Assembly: GCF_014202315.1 (NCBI RefSeq)
Contig: NZ_JACHGN010000005.1
Coordinates: 248,001 to 312,000 of the forward strand
DNA: 64,000 nucleotides
Source of the DNA: Thermocatellispora tengchongensis
Lineage (GTDB): Bacteria; Actinomycetota; Actinomycetes; Streptosporangiales; Streptosporangiaceae
Direction of reading: 5' to 3'
Numbering within the stretch: the stretch's first letter is position 1; every line of letters starts with the position of its first letter. The position numbers were made by a program, and so were the translations under genes. Below, in pieces: positions 36,455 to 48,536 of this stretch. The notes under the pieces were generated by a model. That model saw nothing but the letters and a program-made list of their open reading frames with translations. It had not been told where the DNA came from and did no database searches.

Positions 36455-38051
36455 CACGGAGCGGTCTGCGGCGGCCGGGCTCCAGGCGGACGCTCGCCCG
36501 GGGCTCGGCCGTGGAGCGGTGCCAGGTCACCTCGGCCACCTCGCCCAGGCTGAGCGTGGCGATGGAGTTGTCGAACCACGGTCCCTTGACGATGCGCCAG
36601 CCGAACGGGCGGCGCGGCAGACCCGCGAGCCCGGCCAGCCAGCCGCCGAGCAGCGCGGCCAGGCCGAAGGAGGCCACGACGTTGGCCAGGCGCAGCAGCC
36701 TGCTCAACGGGTTGCGGATCGGGGAGCACACCACCTGGTGGATCGGCAGCCCGCGGGCCTTGGCGACGTAGGAGTAGTGCACGTCGCCCGACAGCAGCAC
36801 GACCTCGCCGGGGAAGCGGGCCAGCATCAGGCACAGGTCCTCGAAGGAGCGGCGGAAGGCGGCCCAGTGTTCCAGGTCGATGGCCTGGCGCAGGGTCTCC
36901 GACCAGCGTGCGACCCGGCGGCCCCAGGCCCCGTCGCACAGCGCCTCGTTCCACGTCTCGACGTGGTGGATGCCGCTGGGCAGCAGCACCGGGATCGAGG
37001 AGCCGATCACCAGCCGGGCCGCCGGCCCGTGCGCCGCCCCCTCCACCTGCTCGCGGAGCCAGGCCCACTCCGCCGGGTCGAGCATCCGCCGGTCGCCGGG
37101 GGTGACCTGGCGGGCGCACCGGGTGTCGAGCATGATCAGCCGGGTGCCGCCGCCGAGGTCGCGGGCGTAGCTCCAGCGGCTGGCGCCCGGCTGCTCGTCG
37201 GCCCGCGCGGCGTACGCGTCGAGCAGGTCCGCGCCGTCCACGCCCTGGCCGGTGCGCTCGCGCAGCGCGGTCAGCAGCGGGTCGGCGGCGCGCTCGGCCG
37301 GGGACAGGTTGCCGAGGTGCTGGTAGACCCAGTACGACCCGAGCCCCGCCACCAGCCGCCGGTGCCACCACGGCACCCGGGCCATCTGCTCCCGCCAGGC
37401 CGCCGAGGTGTTCCAGTCGTCCCGCAGGTCGTGGTCGTCGAAGATCATCGCACTGGGCAGGGTGGACAGCAGCCAGCGGATCTCCGGCTCGGTCCACGCC
37501 TGCCGGTACAGCTCGGCGTACTCCTCGAAGTCGGCGATCTCGTACGCCGGCTCCTCGCCGTTCCTGCGCTCGCCGATGAACTCCAGCATCTCGCGCGAGG
37601 GCTCGTCGGCGTAGACCTGGTCGCCGAGCAGGAGCAGCAGATCGGGCCAGTCCTCCTGCGGCATGTCGCGCAGGCGGCGGCCGTACTCGCGCAGGGCGTC
37701 GGCGCCGTGGGTGAGCAGGTGCGCGGTGTCGTGCGGCACGCTGGTGCGGCAGGAGCCGAACAGCAGCACCGGGCGCCTGTCGGCCGGGGGCAGCCGGATC
37801 AGGCTCGGCGGGGCGTCCTGCGGGGGCCACACGCGCACGCCGTCGAGCTCCACCTCGTACGGCGTGCCGCCCGGCACCCCCTCGACGTCCACGATCGCGT
37901 AGTGGTGCCCGTGCACGGTGAACGTGCGCTCCTGCGCACGCGCCCCGCCCGCCACCACCGCGACCGTGCACGGCTCGGCGGTCTCCACCCACACGCTCGC
38001 GCATTCCGAATCGGCATACCGCAGCATCGGACCGACCACAAGCTCCGCCAC
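36423..38051 (-). CDS. PhoD-like metallophosphatase
   Basis: 542 residues of the PhoD-like (alkaline phosphatase D) family. A beta-sandwich N-terminus precedes the metal site motifs LFGSCR, LLLLGDQVYADEPS, MIFDDHDLRDDWN, and VVLLSGDVHYSYVAKA. No Tat or Sec signal is visible, unlike secreted PhoD, so it is probably cytoplasmic or acts on an internal phosphoester or phosphodiester. The GTG at 38051 is chosen because TTGGAGG lies eight bases upstream. The C-terminus is basic ([17 protein letters not shown]) and overlaps rocD by 32 bases. Confidence 0.88.
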   Translation of the reverse strand: MAELVVGPMLRYADSECASVWVETAEPCTVAVVAGGARAQERTFTVHGHHYAIVDVEGVPGGTPYEVELDGVRVWPPQDAPPSLIRLPPADRRPVLLFGSCRTSVPHDTAHLLTHGADALREYGRRLRDMPQEDWPDLLLLLGDQVYADEPSREMLEFIGERRNGEEPAYEIADFEEYAELYRQAWTEPEIRWLLSTLPSAMIFDDHDLRDDWNTSAAWREQMARVPWWHRRLVAGLGSYWVYQHLGNLSPAERAADPLLTALRERTGQGVDGADLLDAYAARADEQPGASRWSYARDLGGGTRLIMLDTRCARQVTPGDRRMLDPAEWAWLREQVEGAAHGPAARLVIGSSIPVLLPSGIHHVETWNEALCDGAWGRRVARWSETLRQAIDLEHWAAFRRSFEDLCLMLARFPGEVVLLSGDVHYSYVAKARGLPIHQVVCSPIRNPLSRLLRLANVVASFGLAALLGGWLAGLAGLPRRPFGWRIVKGPWFDNSIATLSLGEVAEVTWHRSTAEPRASVRLEPGRRRPLRVSRAAREGSR

Positions 38052-38242
38052 GGGAGCACCTCCAAAACCTGACACACCGGCACGTTGCCCGCCCGAACCG
38101 TGCCATGGTGGCACGTTCCCAAACGCCGGATCACCGGCTTTGATCGAGAACAATGGACGGGGGGACGGGGCAACGGGGCCGCGTCCCGCCGCCAGCACCC
38201 GATGAGCGGGGCAAAGGGGCCCCGCCCAGATGGAGGATCTCC

Positions 38243-39568
<1,326 letters not shown>

Positions 39569-39589
39569 GCCGTTCCCTGTGCCGGATCT

Positions 39590-39628
39590 TTACCCTGCGT
39601 GACGCATGCGCGCGATCACGCAGGGTAA
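39590..39628. terminator. 13-bp perfect inverted repeat between gdhA and the protease gene
   Basis: Arms TTACCCTGCGTGA and TCACGCAGGGTAA with a 13-base loop. It starts 22 bases after the gdhA stop and ends 9 bases before the protease GTG start. It can act as a terminator for gdhA, or as an operator or 5' hairpin that hides the ribosome-binding region of the protease. Confidence 0.7.
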
Positions 39629-39637
39629 CCGGATCTC

Positions 39638-40486
39638 GTGATCGCCAAGGGACTGGGCGCCGCCTGCGCGGGCGCCGCACTGCTGATGACCCCGTACACC
39701 CCCGCAGTGGCCCCGGCGGCCGCGGAGGGGCCGCCCAGCGTCCCCGGCAGCCTGGTGATCACCCGCGACGGCGACCGGTACGGCTACGCGAAGGTGCCCC
39801 GGCCGTACACGCAGCGCCGGGCGCAGCGGCTCACCGGGGTGCTGCTGTCGCTCGACCCGGTCACCGGGCGTCACCGCACCTGCGGCGCGGCGGTGCTCCG
39901 CTCGCCCCGGCGCGACCTGGCCGTCACCGCCGCGCACTGCCTGTTCTACAACCACGGCGCGGAGCGGCGCTGGTTCGAGCGGGTCACGTTCGTCCCGGCG
40001 TACGGCGCGGCGCACAAGGGCGACATCCCGTACGGCGTGTGGCGCGCGGCCCGGCTGTGGGTGCCGCGGCAGTGGCGCACCCGCCCGTACTCCACCGAGG
40101 TGCTGCCCTATGACATCGGCCTGGTCCGGCTGGCCCCCGGCCCGGAGGGCAAGCGGCTGGAGGACGTCACCGGGCGCGGCCTGCGCCCGTACCCGACGCA
40201 CCGCGGGCAGCCGCTCCTCGGCCTGGACCTGCTCGGCTACCCGTCGGAGGCCGGCTACACCGGCGACGACCTGTACCGCTGCACCGGCGACGCCACCGAG
40301 TCGGGCGGCGAGGGCCCGGGGATGCTGATCACCCGCAACTGCCAGATCGTGGCCGGGCACAGCGGCGGCCCGGCCGTGCACGACGGCATGATCGCCGGGG
40401 TCGCGTCCTCCTCCAACCCGTACGCGGCCCCCAACGGCTACTCCCTGATCACCCGCATCCCGCGCGACCTGGCCGGACACGGCTGA
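39638..40486 (+). CDS. Secreted trypsin-like serine protease
   Basis: 282 residues with a signal peptide (MIAKGLGAACAGAALL, cleavage near AAA-EG). The S1 triad is His100 (VTAAHC), Asp159 (YDIGLV) and Ser242 (GHSGGP), with two cysteine pairs likely (Cys82-Cys101 and Cys215-Cys235). This type is common in actinomycetes as extracellular proteases. The start is GTG and no clear ribosome-binding site is visible, since a hairpin occupies the upstream bases. Its final codons RDLAGHG and the stop are duplicated in frame just downstream. Confidence 0.88.
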   Translation: MIAKGLGAACAGAALLMTPYTPAVAPAAAEGPPSVPGSLVITRDGDRYGYAKVPRPYTQRRAQRLTGVLLSLDPVTGRHRTCGAAVLRSPRRDLAVTAAHCLFYNHGAERRWFERVTFVPAYGAAHKGDIPYGVWRAARLWVPRQWRTRPYSTEVLPYDIGLVRLAPGPEGKRLEDVTGRGLRPYPTHRGQPLLGLDLLGYPSEAGYTGDDLYRCTGDATESGGEGPGMLITRNCQIVAGHSGGPAVHDGMIAGVASSSNPYAAPNGYSLITRIPRDLAGHG

Positions 40487-40547
40487 CCCGGAGGGACCGC
40501 CGCGTGCGACCTGGCCGGGCACGGCTGACCCAAAGGGACCGCCGCGC
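40464..40547. repeat. 42-bp direct repeat containing the protease stop codon
   Basis: Two 42-bp units (40464-40505 and 40506-40547) with four mismatches. The first contains the last seven codons and the TGA of the protease. The copy repeats the same codons and TGA in the same frame, because 42 is a multiple of three. Confidence 0.92.
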
Positions 40548-40574
40548 GCCCGCCTCCCCATAGGGGCGGGCCGG

Positions 40575-41522
40575 TCAGGCGGCGGCGGTCCGCTCCTGCC
40601 CCCGCCACCACTCCAGGGTGGCCCGCAGCCCTTCGTCGATCGGGGTGGGCCGCATGCCGAAGGTCTGCTGGAAGTCGGTGGAGTCGATCACGAACGGGTG
40701 GTCGAACTGGTAGCGGACGTGCTTGATCTCCCCCATCATCGGGTTCACCACGCCCAGCATGTCCAGCAGCCACTGCGGCAGCCCGCCCACGCGCGGCGCG
40801 GGCAGCCCGGCCATCGCGCACACCCGCTCGGCCAGCTCCCGGTAGCTCGCCGGGGGCGCGGTCGGGATGTGCCAGGCCCGCCCGTACGCCCGCTCGTCGG
40901 TCCCGGCGATGGCGAGCGCGGCGGCGACGTCGGGCACGTACGTCCAGGAGTGCGGCTGGTCGGGGTCGCCGGTGAGCCGGACCGCCTTGCCGGCCAGCAG
41001 CCGCGGGATGAACCGGTCGCCCAGGTGCGACTGGTCGCGGCAGCCGGGCCCGTAGAAGTCGGAGCCGCGCACCTCGGTCACCCGCACCCGCCCCGCCTCG
41101 TGCGCCGCCAGCGCATCCCGCCACATCGCGACCCGCACCTCCGCCTTCTCACTGGACGGCTTCAGGGGGGTCCGCTCGGTCATCGGCCCGTCCACCGGCC
41201 CGTAACCGTACAGGCTGCCGAGGATGACGTACCCGGCCCCGGTGTCCTCCGCCGCCCCCAGCAGGGCCGCGGCCATCGGCGGCCAGTCGGGCATCCACCG
41301 GTGGTACTTCGGGTTGACGCAGTTGTACAGCGTCTCGGCCCCTTCGGCGATGGCCGCCAGCCGCTCCCGGTCGCCGGCGTCGGCCGCGACCCGCCGCACC
41401 CCCGCCAGCTCGGGCCCCGACCCCGACCGGCTGACGATCACGACCTCGTGCCCGCGCCGCACCAGCTCCCGAGCCAGCTCGGCCCCGACCTGCCCGGCCC
41501 CCACCACGACATGCTTTCCCAT
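40575..41522 (-). CDS. NAD(P)-dependent epimerase/dehydratase-like protein
   Basis: 315 residues. The N-terminal Rossmann motif HVVVGAGQVGAELARELVRRGHEV is an atypical SDR (NmrA/extended type); VILGSLYGYGPVDGP and SDFYGPGCRDQSHLG follow. The substrate is unknown: a nucleotide-sugar or small-molecule reductase is equally likely. The start ATG has AGGAG eight bases upstream. It is divergent from a TetR regulator that shares two operator-like palindromes in the 118-base gap, so it is probably the regulator's target. Confidence 0.86.
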   Translation of the reverse strand: MGKHVVVGAGQVGAELARELVRRGHEVVIVSRSGSGPELAGVRRVAADAGDRERLAAIAEGAETLYNCVNPKYHRWMPDWPPMAAALLGAAEDTGAGYVILGSLYGYGPVDGPMTERTPLKPSSEKAEVRVAMWRDALAAHEAGRVRVTEVRGSDFYGPGCRDQSHLGDRFIPRLLAGKAVRLTGDPDQPHSWTYVPDVAAALAIAGTDERAYGRAWHIPTAPPASYRELAERVCAMAGLPAPRVGGLPQWLLDMLGVVNPMMGEIKHVRYQFDHPFVIDSTDFQQTFGMRPTPIDEGLRATLEWWRGQERTAAA

Positions 41523-41559
41523 GACCAACGCTCCTTTGTGAGGCCATCGTTCGCTGACA

Positions 41560-41634
41560 AGAGCAACGCTCTCATGCATGAGCACCCATCGTCAAGAGCA
41601 CTGCTCTTGAAAAAACTCACCGCTCTGCTAAAGT
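41560..41634. promoter_or_regulatory. Operators and promoter between the epimerase and tetR genes
   Basis: The palindrome TCAAGAGCACTGCTCTTGA (41592-41610, 9-1-9 perfect) overlaps the -35 TTGAAA (41607-41612) of a promoter whose -10 is TAAAGT (41629-41634), 16 bases apart. A second site AGAGC-AAC-GCTCT lies at 41560-41572. Transcription starting about seven bases after the -10 coincides with the TetR ATG at 41641. Confidence 0.82.
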
Positions 41635-41640
41635 GAGCAC

Positions 41641-42351
41641 ATGAACGCCAGCCGAACCGCCAGGGAACGGGTCCGCGCCGAGCTGATCCGCGAGATCACC
41701 GACATCGCCCGCCGCCACCTCGCCACCGAGGGCGCCGCCGGCCTCTCGCTACGCGCGGTCGCCCGCGAGATGGGCATGGTCTCCTCGGCGATCTACCGCT
41801 ACTTCCCCAGCCGCGACGACCTGCTCACCGCCCTGATCATCGACGGCTACAACGCGATCGGCGAGGCCGTCGAGCAGGCCGAGGCCACCTGCCCCCGCGA
41901 CGACTACCTGGCCCGCTGGCTGGCATGCTGCCGCGCCGTCCGCACCTGGGCCCTCAACCACCCCCACGAGTACGCCCTGCTGTACGGCTCCCCGGTCCCC
42001 GGCTACCACGCCCCCACCGACACCGTCCCGGCCGCCATCCGCGACACGGTCGTCTACGGCCGCATAATCTCCGACGCCCACCACGCCGGCGCCCTCACCC
42101 CACCGGAACTCGGCCCCCAGCCCCCCGCCGTCTTCACCGAAGACGCCGACCGCCTGCGCGAAATAATCCCCGGCGTCCCGGACGACCTCGTGGCCCGCGC
42201 CGTAACCGCCTGGACGACCTTGTTCGGCATGGTGAACTTCGAACTGTTCGGCCAGTTCAACAACGCCATCTACGCCAGGGACGCCCTCTTCGACCACACG
42301 ATGACCCGCATGGCCGCCTTCATCGGCATCCCCGGCACAACAACCGCCTGA
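41641..42351 (+). CDS. TetR/AcrR-family transcriptional regulator
   Basis: 236 residues. The N-terminal helix-turn-helix is GLSLRAVAREMGMVSSAIYRYFPSRDDLLTALI; the C-terminal ligand domain is of the WHG type (AVRTWALNHPHEYALLYGSPVPGY...LFGMVNFELFGQFN). It has no leader: the ATG lies seven bases after the predicted -10. An operator overlaps its own -35, so it should repress itself and the divergent epimerase-like gene. The ligand is unknown. Confidence 0.92.
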   Translation: MNASRTARERVRAELIREITDIARRHLATEGAAGLSLRAVAREMGMVSSAIYRYFPSRDDLLTALIIDGYNAIGEAVEQAEATCPRDDYLARWLACCRAVRTWALNHPHEYALLYGSPVPGYHAPTDTVPAAIRDTVVYGRIISDAHHAGALTPPELGPQPPAVFTEDADRLREIIPGVPDDLVARAVTAWTTLFGMVNFELFGQFNNAIYARDALFDHTMTRMAAFIGIPGTTTA

Positions 42352-42892
42352 CACCCGACGAACAGTGAACCTCCCCCCACCCGCCAGGAGGAAATCCAGC
42401 AGAACTCCCTCTCCTTTCCCACGGCGCCGCTCGTACCGGATGACCGGCCTTCCACGGAAACCCCGATCCCGATTCTCTGTGCCTTTATAACCGCCTTGTC
42501 GCCGCAAGGGGAAGGTCGCGCAATACGCGATCAGGACGACCTGGCACGACGGTCGCCCATTTCCCGGCTCTCGGCCCGCTTCCCTCGTAGGACCGGTTGA
42601 AAGGTATGCCGGTGGGCATCGGCGGGTGTCCGCCGGTCCGCCTCGTCATCCCGGACCGGCCCTCCCCCGCACGGCAAGGGCCTTTGCCGTGAAATCGATG
42701 ATACGTCGCGACTTCGAGGGCTACGATTCGTGCGGCGCGGAGAAAGGCGCCAGCCCCCAGATCATCGACCACCGGAACCGGGTGTCCCGATTGACGAGCA
42801 CCGATTCACCGGCACTCGCCGCGCCACCGGATCTCCGGCCACCCCGGGGTACGGGCGACGCGTCTCATCGACGCCGAGCCTCCCCCAGCGGC
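42352..42892. other. 541-base spacer before the lipoprotein pair
   Basis: No gene is recognised; frames here lack starts or composition typical of the neighbours. There is one clear hairpin CACGGCAA-GGGCCT-TTGCCGTG (42670-42691), possibly a terminator-like structure, and a slightly AT-richer stretch near 42450-42520. The promoter for the lipoproteins must be between about 42700 and 42890. Confidence 0.5.
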
Positions 42893-43780
42893 ATGAGCGT
42901 GCGCGCACGACGGCGCCGGTCACGGGCGCGGCCGGCACGCCTCCTGAGCGTTCTGGCGTTGCTCGCGGCCCTGTCCGGTTGCTCCTCACCCGGCGGCGCA
43001 CCGGAGCCGGGCGTCATCGATTGCGACAGGTTCCGGCTCGTCGTGCTGAACGGCCTGTCGGTGGCCAACCCCGACTACCGCCCGCATTGGGAGTATCAGC
43101 ACCGGAAGCCGGCCTGCGGCCCCGAAGTGTCGCCATTTCACCGTTCCGTTCCCATCGGGCTGGCGCCACGCAGCCTCGGCACGGCCAGAATCGTGTCCGA
43201 CCCCCCGATGTGGGCCGATGAGATCGGCCAGAGCGCCGACGGAGAGCTCGCGCTGCCGCGATTGGGAGAATGGGGGATGAGCGCGGTGATCCGGAGCCTG
43301 GGTATTCCGGGCTCCCCCGGCGAGCAGGACACCGTTACGACGCTTTCCGGGGTCCGCGACGATTTCACCGTCCAGGCGGTCGTCGAACTGCGATCCCCGC
43401 TTCCGGAGGCCGGAATCGCGGATCTCTGGGCGACGCCGGAGGTGCTGTTCTTCTCCCCGGCCGGTCCGGGCAAGCCACTCGGTTGGGACTGGGATTCTCC
43501 CGGGCTGAACTGCGACGGCCTACGGGGATTCGGCTTCTGCGAAGGCGGCAGATCAGCGACTTCCGCCTTTCGTATCTGGGTGTCGCTGCTCACCGAAGGC
43601 GACGCTCCCGCGTTGGAGCAGATCGGGCTCGATCTCGATGAATTGCGCCGCCGGGCCGACGCTGGAATGATTCACGGGTTCGTCATGAGCAATCTGCCCG
43701 GCCAGGTGGCACGGGTGTCCCGAGATCCCCGGGTCGCTTCGGTGACGGTGATCGACATGGTGCCGTGGGTGGCGGGCTGA
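42893..43780 (+). CDS. Lipoprotein of unknown function (paralogue 1)
   Basis: 295 residues starting at the ATG at 42893; the frame is open further up but the basic-hydrophobic-lipobox start ([27 protein letters not shown]) fits here. The mature part has CDRFRLVVLNGLSVANPDYRPHW near the N-terminus and FRIWVSLLTEGDAPALEQIGLDLDELRRRAD near the end. Both elements recur in the next gene, so the two are duplicates. I recognise no domain. Codon bias is slightly weaker than in neighbours. Confidence 0.72.
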   Translation: MSVRARRRRSRARPARLLSVLALLAALSGCSSPGGAPEPGVIDCDRFRLVVLNGLSVANPDYRPHWEYQHRKPACGPEVSPFHRSVPIGLAPRSLGTARIVSDPPMWADEIGQSADGELALPRLGEWGMSAVIRSLGIPGSPGEQDTVTTLSGVRDDFTVQAVVELRSPLPEAGIADLWATPEVLFFSPAGPGKPLGWDWDSPGLNCDGLRGFGFCEGGRSATSAFRIWVSLLTEGDAPALEQIGLDLDELRRRADAGMIHGFVMSNLPGQVARVSRDPRVASVTVIDMVPWVAG

Positions 43781-43832
43781 AAGCGGGCGGAGAGCACGTC
43801 GATTTCCGGCATCTCGATTCGCGGGAGCGGGC

Positions 43833-44735
43833 TTGATATCGATTATCTGTTCAGGCGCGGCCCTCGTCCGGGTCATGGCCGTCGTTCTGATCGCGGCCCT
43901 CGCCGCGTGCACGTCCTCCTCTCCGGCGCCGGCGAGGGCGCCGCGGCCGGCCGGTACCGTGGACGCCGAGCGGTTCCGGATGGTCGCCGGGAACGCGCTG
44001 GCGGTGAGCAGGCCCGACTACCGCATAGAGCTCGGGGAGGCGTTCGAGGTCGTCCGGCGGGAGGAGTGGCTGTCGCTGCCCGTGGTCGTCGAGCCGCAAT
44101 GGGCGGGCGTCCCCGCCGACCCCTGGCTGCGGCGCCGCCTGGAGTTGCGGCAGTCGGCGGTGAGCGGGCGGGTTGTGCTGCCGGATCTTCCCGCTTCCCG
44201 GATCAGGCGCCTGTTCGGGCTGGTCGGCGGCGATGGCGGGGCGGAACGGCGAGAACGCGCCAGGGCGCTGCTCGACACCCTGGGGTCCGGCCCCGCTCTG
44301 ACGCTCGTCATCGAGTTCGAGCGGGGCATGTCACCCGCGGAACTGAACCGGGAGGGGTGGGGCGAGATCCGGCGGGCGCTCCTCTCGCCGCGTACGGTGC
44401 GGCAGCCTCTCTACTGGGCCACCGGGTCATGCGCGAGCAAGGGGCTGCCGTCCACGTGCGATGAGGTGTCCCCGGTGGCCCAGTTCCACGCCTGGGTGTC
44501 CCTGCTCCGGCCCGCCGACGACCCCACCCTGCGCCAGTTCGGGCTGAGCCTCGCCCAGCTCCGGCAGTGGGCCGACACCGCGAAGGTGTACGGCTCGATA
44601 GAGATCGGGGTCGGAGCGGCGTACGCGAAGCGGCTGCTGGGGCGGGACGGCGTCAAGATGGTGCATGTCGTGGGCGCGGAGCTGGACTGCGTGTCCAACG
44701 ACTACGCCTGCACCCCGCTGCGCTCCCCCTCGTGA
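43833..44735 (+). CDS. Lipoprotein of unknown function (paralogue 2)
   Basis: 300 residues when started at the TTG at 43833 (GGGAG box six bases upstream); an internal ATG at 43875 would leave too short a signal. Lipobox VLIAALAAC. AERFRMVAGNALAVSRPDYRIE and FHAWVSLLRPADDPTLRQFGLSLAQLRQWADT match the preceding paralogue, with about 25-30% identity elsewhere by eye. The C-terminus has a Cys pair (DCVSNDYAC). The gap between the two genes is only 52 bases, so they form an operon. It ends one base from the convergent acetyltransferase. Confidence 0.75.
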   Translation: MISIICSGAALVRVMAVVLIAALAACTSSSPAPARAPRPAGTVDAERFRMVAGNALAVSRPDYRIELGEAFEVVRREEWLSLPVVVEPQWAGVPADPWLRRRLELRQSAVSGRVVLPDLPASRIRRLFGLVGGDGGAERRERARALLDTLGSGPALTLVIEFERGMSPAELNREGWGEIRRALLSPRTVRQPLYWATGSCASKGLPSTCDEVSPVAQFHAWVSLLRPADDPTLRQFGLSLAQLRQWADTAKVYGSIEIGVGAAYAKRLLGRDGVKMVHVVGAELDCVSNDYACTPLRSPS

Positions 44736-44736
44736 C

Positions 44737-45615
44737 TCATCTGCCTCGGGTGAAGTGGGCGGTGCGGGTGATCGAGTGGAAGCCGATGGCGGCGTACAGG
44801 GATCGGGGGATCGGGTACGCGGTGTCGCCTCGGGGGGCCACCGTCGCGTGGACGGCGCCCAGGTCGCGGGCCGTGTGCAGCGCCGACAGGCAGGCGGCGG
44901 TGGCCAGGCCCTTGCGGCGGTGGTCGGGGGTGGTGCCGGCGGGTTCGATCAGGACCGACCGGTTCGCCTCGTCCAGCCAGGCCAGGCAGTACGCGGCGAC
45001 GCTGCCGTCCGGGGCCAGGACGATGGTGTCCAGCTCCTCCCGGTACGGCCAGGCGGCGCGGACGGCTGTGTAGCTCTCCTCGGTGACCCGGCTGGGGTGG
45101 AAGGCGGCCCGGTGGGCGGCGACCCGGGAGGGGACGTCCTGGGCGGTGACGTGGCGCAGGGTGTGGCCGGGTGGGACGCGCGGCTCGGGGAGGTCACCGG
45201 AGAGGTCGCGGGCCATGTGGACGAAGTGCGGCTCCTCGGCCGGGGCCCGGGTGAAGCCGTGGCGTTCCAGGGCCTCGATGAGGTGGGCCTCGGCGGCGGA
45301 GACGGCCGTGGTCAGGGTCGCGGCGGTCGCCGTTTCCGTGAACCAGGTCAGGATCTGCCCGGCCAGGCCGGCGTGGGCCGGATCGACCACCAGGTTCAGG
45401 TGGTCCGGGAGTTCGATCCAGGCCCAGGCGAGGACGTCCTCGCCGGAGCGCCAGATCGTCGTCGGCCACTCCGGCTCGCGGCCGGTGTGCTGGAAGCGGC
45501 CCCAGGCCAGGTCGCCGATGTGCCATCGCGACGCCGGGGACCACAGGCGGGAGACGAGGTCCTGCATCGCCCTGAGGTCGGCGGGGCCGCGGTACGGGGT
45601 GGGGGTGACCGTCAC
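44737..45615 (-). CDS. Two-domain GNAT N-acetyltransferase
   Basis: 292 residues. The N-terminal half is a degenerate acetyltransferase fold (MTVTPTPYRGPADLRAMQDLV...EPHFVHMARDL), the C-terminal half the active one with the acetyl-CoA loop TTPDHRRKGLATAACLSAL near 238-256 and AAIGFHSI near the end. The start GTG overlaps the stop of the dehydrogenase gene as GTGA, so it is coupled. The substrate is unknown. Confidence 0.85.
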   Translation of the reverse strand: MTVTPTPYRGPADLRAMQDLVSRLWSPASRWHIGDLAWGRFQHTGREPEWPTTIWRSGEDVLAWAWIELPDHLNLVVDPAHAGLAGQILTWFTETATAATLTTAVSAAEAHLIEALERHGFTRAPAEEPHFVHMARDLSGDLPEPRVPPGHTLRHVTAQDVPSRVAAHRAAFHPSRVTEESYTAVRAAWPYREELDTIVLAPDGSVAAYCLAWLDEANRSVLIEPAGTTPDHRRKGLATAACLSALHTARDLGAVHATVAPRGDTAYPIPRSLYAAIGFHSITRTAHFTRGR

Positions 45616-46466
45616 ACTCCCATCGTGTCGGGTTCGGCGATCACGGAGAAGTCGGAGTCGCCGTGGCCGGTGCGGCAGGCGTGGTCCAGGGCCGTGAAGG
45701 CCGCGGTGAGGGCGGGCAGGGGGCGCGCCGACAGGCGCAGCATCAGCCGGGCGTCCTTGTGCAGCAGGTCGGCGGAGAACTGGGTGTCGTCGTACACCCC
45801 CTCGCGTACGATCTCGCCCTTGATGTCCCTGATGCGGGACAGCGGGGTGCCGTCGAGGGCGGCCAGGGCCTCCTCGGCGGTCAGACCGCCCGAGCAGCCC
45901 AGGCGCAGGGCCTCGACCATGCCCTGCATGCTGACCGCCAGGGCCAGGTTGGCCACCAGCTTGGCGGCGGCGGCCTTGGCCGCGGTGTCGTAGACGCGGG
46001 GCCTGCCCTGCGCGGCCCACAGCGACACGATGGGGCGGGCCAGGGCGATGGCGTCGGGCTCGCCGCCCAGCAGCACGCCCAGGGCGCCCGCCCGCGCGGG
46101 GGCCAGCGAGCCCACGACGGGCGAGTGGGCGAAGCGGATGCCGCGCTTGCGGGACCAGTCGGCGAACGCGGCGGCGTCCTCGGGGCCCACGCTGGTGATG
46201 TCCACCCACAGCGCCCCGTCGCCGATGGGCAGTTCGGGGGCGATCACGACCTCGCGTACGGCGTCGGGCCCGAACAGGACCGTGAGCACGGCCTCCGCGC
46301 CCGCGACGGCCTCCGGAGCGGTGTCGGCGGCGACCGCGCCCAGTTTGACGGCGCCCTCGGCCGCGGACGGCGTGCGGTTCCACACCGTGACCTGGTGCCC
46401 CGCGTCGATCAGGTGCACGACGAGCTCGCGCCCCATCCGGCCCAGCCCGAGGAAAGCGATGTTCAC
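45612..46466 (-). CDS. NAD(P)-dependent beta-hydroxyacid dehydrogenase-type enzyme
   Basis: 284 residues with a 6-phosphogluconate-dehydrogenase-like NAD-binding domain (NIAFLGLGRMGRELVVHLIDAGHQVTVWNRT) and the second-domain catalytic Lys segment AAAKLVANLALAVSMQGMVEALRLG near 176-200. The family includes 3-hydroxyisobutyrate, tartronate semialdehyde and imine reductases; the usual first-domain substrate motif (D-x-P-V-S-G) is altered to AHSPVVGS, which suits the reductive imine/short-chain branch. The GTG at 46466 follows GGGGG. Confidence 0.85.
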   Translation of the reverse strand: MNIAFLGLGRMGRELVVHLIDAGHQVTVWNRTPSAAEGAVKLGAVAADTAPEAVAGAEAVLTVLFGPDAVREVVIAPELPIGDGALWVDITSVGPEDAAAFADWSRKRGIRFAHSPVVGSLAPARAGALGVLLGGEPDAIALARPIVSLWAAQGRPRVYDTAAKAAAAKLVANLALAVSMQGMVEALRLGCSGGLTAEEALAALDGTPLSRIRDIKGEIVREGVYDDTQFSADLLHKDARLMLRLSARPLPALTAAFTALDHACRTGHGDSDFSVIAEPDTMGV

Positions 46467-46594
46467 TTGCAGCCCCCTTGTCTTCATCCGGAACCCCGGC
46501 TCCGGCGTCACCGCTGCATCCATACCCCGAAATGCCAGGTGAACGGCATCGGCCCGCCGCGGGTGGTCGCGGCGGGCCGATGGGGGCGGGCAGG

Positions 46595-48466
<1,872 letters not shown>

Positions 48467-48536
48467 GCAGACGCCCCGCGCTGCCCGCGCCCCGCACGGC
48501 GGCCTCGTCCCGGCCTCCGGGCTCCCTCAGGCTAGA

